Positions 1-6,322 of a stretch of 8,906 bases of DNA are shown here, piece by piece; within the stretch, counting starts at the first letter, position 1; each line of letters starts with the position of its first letter. The position numbers were made by a program, and so were the translations under genes. The stretch comes from Actinomycetota bacterium. GTDB lineage: Bacteria > Actinomycetota > Humimicrobiia > Humimicrobiales > Humimicrobiaceae. The notes beneath the pieces were generated by a model, which made no database searches, was not told the DNA's origin, and was given only the letters and a program-made list of their open reading frames with translations. The DNA lies in NCBI GenBank assembly GCA_028697935.1, contig JAQVEM010000057.1:1-8906 (forward strand), read 5' to 3'.

Positions 1-255
1 CTGTCCAAAATTTCTTCTGAACCTTATTACTTTAAATAAATTATTTTTCTCATGTATTTTTTTTAGCTCATCAAAAGTGCCATCTGTGCTTCCGTCATCT
101 ATAAGTAGCACTTCATAATTTACTGATATTTCAGAAAGAGTTTTACTGAGCTCTTCATATAGTTTTGAAATACTCTCCCTTTCGTTATAAACAGGAATAA
201 CAATAGATACATCAACATCATTATCGTATACGGCTTTTTTTGAAACCTTACTCAT
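1..255 (-). CDS. Family 2 glycosyltransferase, polyprenyl-phosphate type (5'-partial window copy, N-terminal 85 residues)
   Basis: Only the first 85 codons lie in the window; the gene continues past the left edge. The start is the ATG at 255-253, preceded by AGAAGG with an 8-base spacer. The visible part is the first half of a GT-A fold: VSIVIPVYNE at residues 16-25 is the first beta strand and nucleotide-binding segment, LLIDDGSTDGT at 50-60 holds the donor-binding acidic residues, and RFRRNFGQ at 78-85 resembles the (R)RNFG(Q/K) segment of dolichol-phosphate-mannose-synthase-like enzymes (GtrB, ArnC, DPMS-like). Such enzymes move a sugar from a nucleotide donor to a polyprenyl phosphate at the inner membrane face, often with C-terminal membrane helices, which cannot be seen here. 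The gene overlaps the stop of the upstream epimerase by 8 bases, so the two are probably translationally coupled. GT2 assignment is firm; acceptor and sugar are inferred. Confidence 0.9.
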   Translation of the reverse strand, partial: MSKVSKKAVYDNDVDVSIVIPVYNERESISKLYEELSKTLSEISVNYEVLLIDDGSTDGTFDELKKIHEKNNLFKVIRFRRNFGQ

Positions 256-1216
256 TTAATAAGCCTTCTTCTTTTTTTTCTTTATACCATTTTATAAATC
301 TAACCAGACCATCCCTGATATTTGTTTCAGGGGAATATTCTAACATTTTTTTTGCTTTTCTAATATCTGCATAAGTCATAAAGACATCACCCGGCTGATT
401 ATCCATAAACTTTAAATTTGCCCTGCTTCCTGTAATTTCTTCAATTAGCCTTACGAGTTTTATTAACTTTATCGGGTTTGAGTTTCCCAGGTTGATAATC
501 TCAAAACCATTTACTCTATCGAGACTATTTATGATTCCCAAAATTATATCATCAATGTAAGTATAGTCCCTTGAAGAAGACCCGTCGCCATAAACTTCTA
601 CCAGCCTTCCGTTAAGTATTTGCCCCGTAAACTTATGAATTGCCATTTCGGGCCTCTGGCGTGGCCCATAAACTGTAAAAAACCTGAAACAAAAAACAGG
701 TATTTTAAATAGATTGTAATAGGTGTAACAAAGCAGTTCCCCTGCTCTTTTAGTAGCTGCATAGGGAGACACCGGATAGTCCACCCTGTCATCTTCTGAA
801 AATGGAACTTTTTTGTTTCCTCCATAAACAGAAGATGAAGAGGCAAAAATTAATTTTGGGCTATTATATTTCCTGCAACATTCGAGTACATTCATGGTAC
901 CTGCAACATTAACCTTTTCATATAAAAGAGGGTCTTTTATTGATGGCCTCACCCCTGCTCTTGCAGCCAGATGAATAACAAGCTCTATCCTATTTTCTGA
1001 AAAAATTTCGCTGAGCATGTTTAAGTCACAGATATCTACTCTATATATTTTGAAGTTTTTATTATCTATGATACCCGAAATATTATTTTCTTTTAGAATC
1101 GGGTTATAAAAATCGTCAAAGTTATCAACACAGATTACATTAAACCCGATGTCTATCAGTTTCTCACATAAATGAGATCCGATAAAGCCTGCCCCACCTG
1201 TTACAAGAATATTCAT
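248..1216 (-). CDS. NAD-dependent nucleotide-sugar epimerase, UDP-glucuronate 4-epimerase-like (extended SDR)
   Basis: This 322-residue protein is a complete extended short-chain dehydrogenase/reductase. It shows the NAD-binding GGAGFIG (G7, G10, G13), acidic D31 at the end of beta-2, HLAARAGVRPS at 82-92, SSSSVYG at 126-132 with the catalytic Ser, and the Y152-x3-K156 pair in SPYAATKRAGE. RFFTVYGPRQRP near 178-189, RDYTYIDD, and the C-terminal QPGDV...TYADI segment match the UDP-glucuronate 4-epimerase group (CapI/GAE-like), which makes UDP-galacturonate. Related 5-epimerases and 4,6-dehydratases look similar, so exact substrate is uncertain. The start is fixed because the Rossmann strand begins at residue 2, yet the Shine-Dalgarno site is poor (only A-rich sequence upstream). 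The stop TAA (250-248) lies inside the start region of the downstream glycosyltransferase. First visible gene of a leftward operon. Confidence 0.9.
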   Translation of the reverse strand: MNILVTGGAGFIGSHLCEKLIDIGFNVICVDNFDDFYNPILKENNISGIIDNKNFKIYRVDICDLNMLSEIFSENRIELVIHLAARAGVRPSIKDPLLYEKVNVAGTMNVLECCRKYNSPKLIFASSSSVYGGNKKVPFSEDDRVDYPVSPYAATKRAGELLCYTYYNLFKIPVFCFRFFTVYGPRQRPEMAIHKFTGQILNGRLVEVYGDGSSSRDYTYIDDIILGIINSLDRVNGFEIINLGNSNPIKLIKLVRLIEEITGSRANLKFMDNQPGDVFMTYADIRKAKKMLEYSPETNIRDGLVRFIKWYKEKKEEGLLNE

Positions 1217-1270
1217 TGCTTTTAATTTCTATAATAATTTTAAAATCATAAATCACAAAAAATTTTACTA

Positions 1271-1299
1271 ATTATACACAAAATAATTTTTTTTATTAA
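1271..1299 (-). promoter_or_regulatory. Candidate sigma-70-type promoter for the leftward epimerase operon
   Basis: Read on the minus strand, TATAAT (complement of 1271-1276) is a perfect -10 hexamer. A 17-base spacer separates it from TTAATA (complement of 1294-1299), a 4 of 6 match to TTGACA. Transcription would start near 1264, giving a leader of about 48 bases before the ATG at 1216. A second TATAAT (complement of 1324-1329) has no convincing -35. The whole 1217-1479 region is extremely AT-rich, so chance matches are likely. Confidence 0.4.
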
Positions 1300-1361
1300 T
1301 TATAAATTCATTAACACATAACTATTATAGCAGGTTAAAAGACTTTTTTATTATTCTCAAA

Positions 1362-1370
1362 TGATATAAA
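1362..1370 (+). promoter_or_regulatory. Candidate extended -10 element for the rightward SDR gene
   Basis: TGATATAAA has the TGn extension followed by TATAAA (5 of 6 match to TATAAT). No good -35 precedes it, which extended -10 promoters tolerate. The leader would be about 100 bases. Another possibility is TTGAAT at 1424-1429, but no good -10 follows it. Weak evidence in an AT-rich region. Confidence 0.25.
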
Positions 1371-1465
1371 ATATCGAAGACGATTTTTCTTAAAGAATTT
1401 TAAATAATTTAAAAATTTTATTTTTGAATATTCTAAATAAATTTTAAATTTTTAATTTGTTTGAA

Positions 1466-1482
1466 GAAAGGATAAAAAATTG
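1466..1482 (+). promoter_or_regulatory. Strong Shine-Dalgarno site deciding a TTG start
   Basis: GAAAGGA at 1466-1472 sits 7 bases before the TTG at 1480. No in-frame ATG or GTG is placed nearby, and the Rossmann strand KLLVTGG begins directly after the TTG, so the rare start codon is well supported. Confidence 0.75.
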
Positions 1483-2463
1483 AAATTATTAGTGACTGGC
1501 GGAACAGGCTTCACCGGCAGCAAACTGGTAGAGTACTTAATTGATAAAGGCCATGATGTTATAGCACTTGATAACCAGAAGGGAATTATGTATGACTACC
1601 TCCTTGGAAAAGGCGCAAATATTGTTCTCGGTTCAGTAACTGATAGGGAGACTGTAAAAAAATCGCTGGAGGGTGTAGAAGGTGTATTTCATCTGGCTGC
1701 CGCTTTCAGACAGGTTAATGCAACCCAAAAAACTTACTGGGATGTAAATGTAGAGGGAACCCGCATTGTCTGCGAGGAATCTTTAAAAAGGCCTGTAAGA
1801 AAGTTTGTTTATTGCTCAACACAGGGCGTTCATGGAAATATTAAAAACCCTCCCGGAGACGAAAACTCCCCGATAGAACCGGCTGATTATTATCAGTATA
1901 CCAAATATGAAGGGGAAAAGGTCGTAAGAGAATTTGCTGCAAAGGGACTTAAGAGCGTTATAATCAGACCAACTGCCATTTATGGGCCGGGTGACCCTGA
2001 AAGATTTTTCTTTCTGTTTCGTTTTGCTAAAAAGGGAAAGTTCTATATGTTTGGAAATGGAAAAGCTTTTTATCATCCGGTATACATAGATAATCTGAAT
2101 GATGGCTTTTATCTGGCTTTTGAGAGCGATAAAAATAACGCCGAAGCTTATATTATTGGAGATAAGGAGTATTTCACCATAAAAGAACTGGTCAAAAAAG
2201 TTGCCCGCTCAATGGATAAAGAGGTTAAATTTATTCAATTACCTTTCGCACCTTTATATGCACTTGCCTGTATATGCGAAGTAATCTGTAAGCCTTTTAA
2301 AATTTCACCGCCTTTATTCAGACGGAGAGTTGACTGGTACAGACAGAACCGCGCTTTTAAGATTGACAAAGCCATGAATGAATTAAATTATAACCCGCAG
2401 GTAGGGATTGACGAAGGGCTAAAAAGGACAGCACAGTGGTATATTGAAAATAATTATCTATAA
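1480..2463 (+). CDS. NAD(P)-dependent extended SDR, 3-beta-HSD/nucleotide-sugar epimerase-like
   Basis: This 327-residue protein begins at TTG and has the complete extended SDR architecture: GGTGFTG at 7-13 (G7, G10, G13), D31 after beta-2, FHLAAA at 70-75, a Ser/Thr at 113-114, and Y138-x3-K142 as the catalytic pair. RPTAIYGPGD at 163-172 and HPVYIDN at 199-205 line the substrate pocket. The C-terminal part has a hydrophobic Pro-rich stretch (about 255-290, PFAPLYALACICE) and an eLnYnP..gideGl..ta.Wy ending, typical of the 3-beta-HSD-like branch. Family members reduce or oxidise nucleotide-sugar ketones or act on small alcohols; the substrate here cannot be read from sequence. It lies 187 bases upstream of the AsnB homologue on the same strand, with no terminator seen between them, so co-transcription is possible. 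It is diverged from the 248-1216 epimerase and is not a duplicate of it. Confidence 0.85.
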   Translation: MKLLVTGGTGFTGSKLVEYLIDKGHDVIALDNQKGIMYDYLLGKGANIVLGSVTDRETVKKSLEGVEGVFHLAAAFRQVNATQKTYWDVNVEGTRIVCEESLKRPVRKFVYCSTQGVHGNIKNPPGDENSPIEPADYYQYTKYEGEKVVREFAAKGLKSVIIRPTAIYGPGDPERFFFLFRFAKKGKFYMFGNGKAFYHPVYIDNLNDGFYLAFESDKNNAEAYIIGDKEYFTIKELVKKVARSMDKEVKFIQLPFAPLYALACICEVICKPFKISPPLFRRRVDWYRQNRAFKIDKAMNELNYNPQVGIDEGLKRTAQWYIENNYL

Positions 2464-2595
2464 TCTATATATAGAATCTTTAGAATCCATAAAAGGGTAG
2501 AAGAATTAATCTGATAAAAACTAACACATAAATAGTAAATATTTCAATCCGCTAAGCAGTACTAAATACAGGGTTAGATTATGTTGTTTATAGTA

Positions 2596-2640
2596 TATAA
2601 TTAATTAATATTTGTAGAGGCCTTTCAGGTCTATAAGAGG
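2596..2640 (+). promoter_or_regulatory. Candidate leader of the AsnB-like gene: -10 box, small hairpin, Shine-Dalgarno
   Basis: A perfect TATAAT lies at 2596-2601, without a good -35. It is followed by an inverted repeat at 2618-2632 (6-base-pair stem AGGCCT/AGGTCT with one G-U pair and a 3-base loop). The Shine-Dalgarno AAGAGG is at 2635-2640, 10 bases before the ATG at 2651. The hairpin ends 2 bases before the Shine-Dalgarno site, so it could modulate ribosome access, but it is small. The rest of the 2464-2650 gap shows no T-box, riboswitch or terminator that I can recognise. Confidence 0.3.
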
Positions 2641-2650
2641 ATGCCATTAT

Positions 2651-4540
2651 ATGATGTATAGAATCTATGGTTTTAACTGGAATGATGAAAAACTCATTCA
2701 AAAAATGGCTGGAAGAACCAGCCACGCAGGACACGGTGGAAATGGGATAAAGGTTTTCCCATCATTTACCCTTGGAAGTTCGTGTCTTAATATAATCGAC
2801 CCATCACAAAATAGAACACAAAGGAGAATTTGGCAAAATCAGCCTGTATCTACAGATGACGGGAAATTATGGATTGTTTATAATGGTGAAGTATATAATT
2901 TTCCGGAATTAAAAGAAGAACTTATCGCTAAAGGCCATAAATTCAACACTACTTCCGATACTGAGGTGGTTTTAAAAAGTTATCAAGAATATGGACCTGC
3001 ATGTCTTGAAAAGTTTAATGGAATGTTCGCTTTCGCAATCCGTGATGAAGAAAAAAAAGAATTATTTCTTGCAAGAGATAGAATGGGTATAAAACCTCTT
3101 TATTACTACTTAAAAGACGGTAAATTTATCTTTGGTTCAGATATAAAAAGTATCCTTGAAGCAGATTGTGTTAAAAAAGAAATCAATTTTCAATCAATGT
3201 ATTACTATCTGGGCTATGAATTTGTTCCTGCTCCAGACACTATGTTTAAAAATATTTATAAACTCCGCCAGGGTCATTATGCTATCTTTAGAGATGGTAA
3301 TTTAAATACAAAAGAATACTGGGATTTAAACTTTAAACCTGAAATATTTGATGAAGATGAGGCTGCAGACAGAATTTTTAAAGCCATAGATAAATCTATA
3401 AAGAGATGTCTGATAGACGACGTTCCGCCGGGAGTTTTCCTTTCGGGTGGGCTTGATTCCAGTACAATAACAGGTTTTGTTGCCCGATCATATCCCAAAA
3501 AAATCCAGACTTTTTCCATAGGGTATACAGACAGATCATTTTCTGAACTCCCCTACGCCAGAATAGTATCCGATTTTTTTAATACAGAACATAATGTACT
3601 TATGATTGACCCGATTTGTCCGGAAGATATAGAGAGAATTCTCTATAATCTGGATGAACCCATGACTGACCTCTCGACTATTCCTTTTTACCTGATCTGC
3701 TGCAAAGCAAGAGAAAAAGTACACGTATGCCTGAGCGGGGAGGGTGGGGATGAAATGTTTATCGGATATGATAGACTAAAAGCAGAGAGGTTAAACCGGT
3801 ATTATAATATTCTTCCTTCTTTTATCAGGAGAAAAGTTATGACGCCACTTATTCTAAAATTGCCTGACCAGCCACAGAAAAAGGGCGCTATCAATATGCT
3901 GAAGCGTTTTGTAGAAGGAACACTTTATCCGGAAGATGTCGGTGCTATGCGCTGGCAGTATTTTTTAAACCCGGAAATTGAAAGGAATATCTTTAATGAA
4001 TATTCCCGTAAAAATATAACTTTTACACCCTTTGAACCGGTATATTATTTTTCCAGAAAGTGCAACTCAAATCTTCAGATAGATAAAGACATTTATGTAG
4101 ATATTAAGCTCACAATGGCAGACAGTGTCCTGATGAAAGTGGAGAGGATGAGTACTGCAGCATCTCTTCAGGTAAGAGTCCCTTTCCTTGACCATGAACT
4201 TGCAGAACTCTGTGCTACCATTCCAGCAAATTTGAAGCTCAACAAATTAACAACCAAATATATATTAAGAAAGGCTTTAAAAAAATATGACTTCCTGCCT
4301 GAAAACATCATTAATAGAGGTAAACAGGGTTACAGTCTGCCTGTTAAAAACTGGCTGCGTGAAGAACTGAAAGATTACATGATAGACCTTCTTAAAAATT
4401 CACCCATTATAGTAGAAAATTTTGACAGTTTGTATATTGACCTCCTTATTAATGAGCATATTCAATCAAAACATAATTATAATCATATCTTATGGGCACT
4501 TATGAATTTAAGTTTGTGGTATAAGAAGTTTTTCCTCTAA
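2651..4540 (+). CDS. asnB-like: Asparagine synthetase B homologue with a degenerate glutaminase domain
   Basis: This 629-residue protein has the normal length and two-domain order of AsnB. The N-terminal class II amidotransferase domain (about 3-210) is followed by the ATP-dependent synthetase domain (about 240-620). The synthetase half looks active: PP-loop SGGLDSS at 265-271, SGEGGDE at 362-368 (Glu364 matches the catalytic Glu of E. coli AsnB), and a C-terminal RGKQGYSLP..NWL segment. The glutaminase half keeps YNGEVYN (77-83), SDTEV (102-106) and GMFAFA. However, the N-terminal Cys-Gly-Ile is replaced by Tyr3-Arg4-Ile5, HRGPDG by HAGHGG (25-30), and the (N/E)RLSIID segment by SCLNIID (44-50), so the glutamine-binding Arg becomes Cys45. 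Start: no in-frame upstream ATG, GTG or TTG exists before the TAG at 2615, so no alternative start restores a Met-Cys end. Likely an ammonia- or amine-using amide synthetase acting on aspartate or a glycan carboxylate; substrate unknown. Confidence 0.92.
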   Translation: MMYRIYGFNWNDEKLIQKMAGRTSHAGHGGNGIKVFPSFTLGSSCLNIIDPSQNRTQRRIWQNQPVSTDDGKLWIVYNGEVYNFPELKEELIAKGHKFNTTSDTEVVLKSYQEYGPACLEKFNGMFAFAIRDEEKKELFLARDRMGIKPLYYYLKDGKFIFGSDIKSILEADCVKKEINFQSMYYYLGYEFVPAPDTMFKNIYKLRQGHYAIFRDGNLNTKEYWDLNFKPEIFDEDEAADRIFKAIDKSIKRCLIDDVPPGVFLSGGLDSSTITGFVARSYPKKIQTFSIGYTDRSFSELPYARIVSDFFNTEHNVLMIDPICPEDIERILYNLDEPMTDLSTIPFYLICCKAREKVHVCLSGEGGDEMFIGYDRLKAERLNRYYNILPSFIRRKVMTPLILKLPDQPQKKGAINMLKRFVEGTLYPEDVGAMRWQYFLNPEIERNIFNEYSRKNITFTPFEPVYYFSRKCNSNLQIDKDIYVDIKLTMADSVLMKVERMSTAASLQVRVPFLDHELAELCATIPANLKLNKLTTKYILRKALKKYDFLPENIINRGKQGYSLPVKNWLREELKDYMIDLLKNSPIIVENFDSLYIDLLINEHIQSKHNYNHILWALMNLSLWYKKFFL

Positions 4541-4559
4541 TAATATATCTATTTAGTAT

Positions 4560-5438
4560 TTACATATTATCTTCATCTCTACATTTAAGATAATCCCTCA
4601 GTGCTTCTTTCCAGCATCTCATATCAACAAGTCCAATTTCTCTTAAATGCATGTTATCAAGAACTGAATAACGGGGCCTTATTGCTTTTGCCCCAAATTG
4701 TTCGGTAGTTACAGGTATTATCTTAATATCCAGCTTCATTAGTTTTGCTATCTCACAGGCAAATTCATACCATGAACAGCTACCGGTATTTGTCATATGA
4801 TATATTCCGAATTTTCCTGTTTGTATAAGCTCAAAAATTTTTTCAGCAGCATCAGTGGTGCTGGTTGGGGTAAGCACCTGGTCATTTACAACTTTCATTT
4901 CCTTTGCGGTCTCCGCTATCCTTATTACCTGCTCGACAAAATTTGTACTCCCCTTACCGACACTTCCCGTCCGGCCATAAAGCCCGCTCAATCTTACTAT
5001 ATAATATTTATCGAGGATATATCGCAACACATATTCTCCGGCAAGTTTGGATATTCCATACATACTTAACGGCGCCGGGCAGTCATCTTCTGTATAGGGC
5101 GTACACTTTTTACCGTCAAATACATAATCAGTGCTAAAATGCATTAGCGGCACATCTATTTCCCTGCATATAAGTGCAAGATTTCTCACACCAATAACAT
5201 TTACATTAAAAGCAGGCATCGCATTATCCTCGCATCCATCTACATTATTAAAGGCAGCTGTATTTATAACAATGTCAGGACTGATTTTTTTTAAAATATC
5301 CCTGCTTTCGTTATAGTTACATATATCAATATCTTTTAGCCCGATAAGTCCGGCTACTTCTACTCCCTGCTTTTTAAAATAGTTATTAATATCAGTGCCG
5401 AGCTGACCATCTGCCCCGATTAAAGCAACCTTCATCAT
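4560..5438 (-). CDS. rfbD: dTDP-4-dehydrorhamnose reductase
   Basis: RfbD/RmlD reduces dTDP-4-keto-L-rhamnose to dTDP-L-rhamnose, the last step of rhamnose donor synthesis. The 292-residue protein has the family length and motifs: nucleotide-binding GADGQLG at 8-14, NTAAFNNVDGCE at 59-70, STDYVFDG at 102-109, and Y127-x3-K131 in YGISKLAGE. It also has an R-x-S-x-LYG segment at 149-155, NDQVLTPTS at 185-193 (family form is near DQ.GSPT), and RPRYSVLDN near the C terminus. Two adjacent ATGs are possible starts. GGAG (complement of 5444-5447) is 5 bases from the first and 8 from the second (5435), so the second is more likely. No rfbA, rfbB or rfbC is in the window, so the rest of the pathway must lie elsewhere. 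The gene converges on the AsnB-like gene with only 19 bases between stops and no recognisable terminator. Confidence 0.92.
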   Translation of the reverse strand: MMKVALIGADGQLGTDINNYFKKQGVEVAGLIGLKDIDICNYNESRDILKKISPDIVINTAAFNNVDGCEDNAMPAFNVNVIGVRNLALICREIDVPLMHFSTDYVFDGKKCTPYTEDDCPAPLSMYGISKLAGEYVLRYILDKYYIVRLSGLYGRTGSVGKGSTNFVEQVIRIAETAKEMKVVNDQVLTPTSTTDAAEKIFELIQTGKFGIYHMTNTGSCSWYEFACEIAKLMKLDIKIIPVTTEQFGAKAIRPRYSVLDNMHLREIGLVDMRCWKEALRDYLKCRDEDNM

Positions 5439-5461
5439 AAAATCTCCATAACAAAATAATT

Positions 5462-5490
5462 AAAATAAAACTTATATAATGAGATTTCAA
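5462..5490 (-). promoter_or_regulatory. Candidate promoter for rfbD
   Basis: On the minus strand, TTGAAA (complement of 5485-5490, 5 of 6) is followed after 17 bases by TATTTT (complement of 5462-5467, 4 of 6). Start of transcription would be near 5455, just ahead of the GGAG Shine-Dalgarno site. This would let rfbD be expressed apart from the lipoprotein gene upstream. The local AT richness makes a chance match possible. Confidence 0.35.
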
Positions 5491-5539
5491 GAATAAAATC
5501 TTTAAACAAAAATCCCCGGAATAAAATCCCTGGTTTACG

Positions 5540-5611
5540 GAAACAATCACAACCAGACTTCCCAACGTCCGACCCGTAATAGTTATAATGGCCCACAGAA
5601 ACAATCACAAC
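5540..5611. repeat. Pair of 14-base direct repeats, 58 bases apart
   Basis: GAAACAATCACAAC occurs at 5540-5553 and again at 5598-5611. With flanks, 17 of 20 bases agree, and all differences are transitions. A looser third match, CAATTACAAC at 5662-5671, lies about 60 bases further on, inside the 3' end of the lipoprotein gene. The copies are too short and diverged for a CRISPR array. Confidence 0.6.
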
Positions 5612-5620
5612 TAAAACATT

Positions 5621-6322
5621 TTAACGAACTAAAATTTTCAAAATGTAATAAATACAGACCTCAATTACAACAAGCACCGCATATGAAACCATTACAGGAA
5701 TAATTTTTCTCTTAAATCTCTCAAAAACAGTAATCCTTAAGATTTCAATAACAATTATTCCCAGTATAAAGATATACACAAATGTAAAGTACTTATTAGA
5801 ATATAATTTGTAAAAAAATTCTGAAAACGGCCGCCTGCTGTACCAGGGCTTTTCTCTAACTCTATTGAAGTAATCCTCATCTATCCTGAATACATTTTCC
5901 CGGGGATTCTCAAGAAAACCGCCAACATTTATTCTTGAAAGTTCGTATTCATCATTAATTTTTAAATCAAACTCTATGTAATCATAATCAGCTATTTTAA
6001 AGTTAAAACCGTCTGAATAGTCTTCACTGCTAAGAGTAGCCGTAAATTTAATCTTATCTTCAGCTACATTAATCACATCATCCTCTTCCCACTCCTTTAA
6101 CCTGTATGAAGATATCTCCCCATCAGTTGAGATTGTACCGGTAAACGATGTATCTGTACGCTCTGCGCTCCACTCAACAAAAATTCTGCCATTCTCCTCC
6201 CATATAAAGTAACCAAAACTGGCGCCCGGCGTGTAAGAAATTCCGGAACATCCTGCAAGCAAAAGGACTGCCATTGTCAGAAAACTTAATGTGATTATTT
6301 GTAGTCTAAAAACTTTTTTCAT
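5621..6322 (-). CDS. Putative lipoprotein with two C-terminal membrane helices, function unknown
   Basis: I do not recognise the family of this 233-residue protein. Visible features: basic start MKK, a hydrophobic signal segment at about 7-23, and a lipobox LAGC at 22-25 with lipidation expected on Cys25. An acidic, beta-rich extracytoplasmic region (about 26-175) contains many aromatic residues. Two strongly hydrophobic segments (about 178-199 and 207-231), separated by the basic loop FERFKRK, are likely membrane helices. Lipid anchoring plus two C-terminal helices is an uncommon layout. Its ATG overlaps the stop of the GT2-GT4 gene in an ATGA junction, with GAGAGG just upstream, so the two are translationally coupled. 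A role in glycan assembly or export is inferred from this coupling only. The 3' end may be truncated, since the frame stays open after the stop. Confidence 0.75.
   Translation of the reverse strand: MKKVFRLQIITLSFLTMAVLLLAGCSGISYTPGASFGYFIWEENGRIFVEWSAERTDTSFTGTISTDGEISSYRLKEWEEDDVINVAEDKIKFTATLSSEDYSDGFNFKIADYDYIEFDLKINDEYELSRINVGGFLENPRENVFRIDEDYFNRVREKPWYSRRPFSEFFYKLYSNKYFTFVYIFILGIIVIEILRITVFERFKRKIIPVMVSYAVLVVIEVCIYYILKILVR

Larger units (their letters stand above)
5438..5620 (-). other. Gap between lipoprotein gene and rfbD: open in-frame extension, no recognised gene
   Basis: Directly after the TAA of the lipoprotein gene, the same frame stays open for 61 codons and ends at a TGA (5437-5435) that shares its A with the second ATG of rfbD (TGATG). 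The translated extension is rich in Phe, Tyr, Val and Ile and matches nothing I recognise. A second frame is also open here from a TTG at 5604, which lowers the weight of the observation. Either the region is non-coding spacer with promoter and repeats, or it is the tail of a once longer upstream protein. Confidence 0.25.

Noticed and set aside
272..279. Run of eight T (A on coding strand) near the 3' end of the epimerase as a phase-variation tract; similar runs at 57-64 and near 3050
   Set aside because: Short homopolymers are expected in such AT-rich DNA and encode Lys/Glu-rich stretches; all frames are intact.
2464..2650. T-box or amino-acid riboswitch upstream of the AsnB-like gene
   Set aside because: No T-box consensus, specifier-type stem or terminator/antiterminator pair is visible.
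4540..4570. Inverted repeat ATAATAT/ATATTAT between convergent stops as a bidirectional terminator
   Set aside because: The stem is 7 pairs of A-T only with a 17-base loop and no T tract, so it is too weak to call a terminator.
5612..5623. TAAAACATTTTA palindrome at the lipoprotein stop as a terminator
   Set aside because: The stem is 5 A-T pairs with a 2-base loop, which cannot form a stable terminator.
5540..5671. CRISPR-like spacing of repeats ending in GAAAC-type sequence
   Set aside because: The repeat is only 14 exact bases, copies diverge quickly, one lies in a coding gene, and there is no cas gene. CRISPR repeats are longer and nearly identical.
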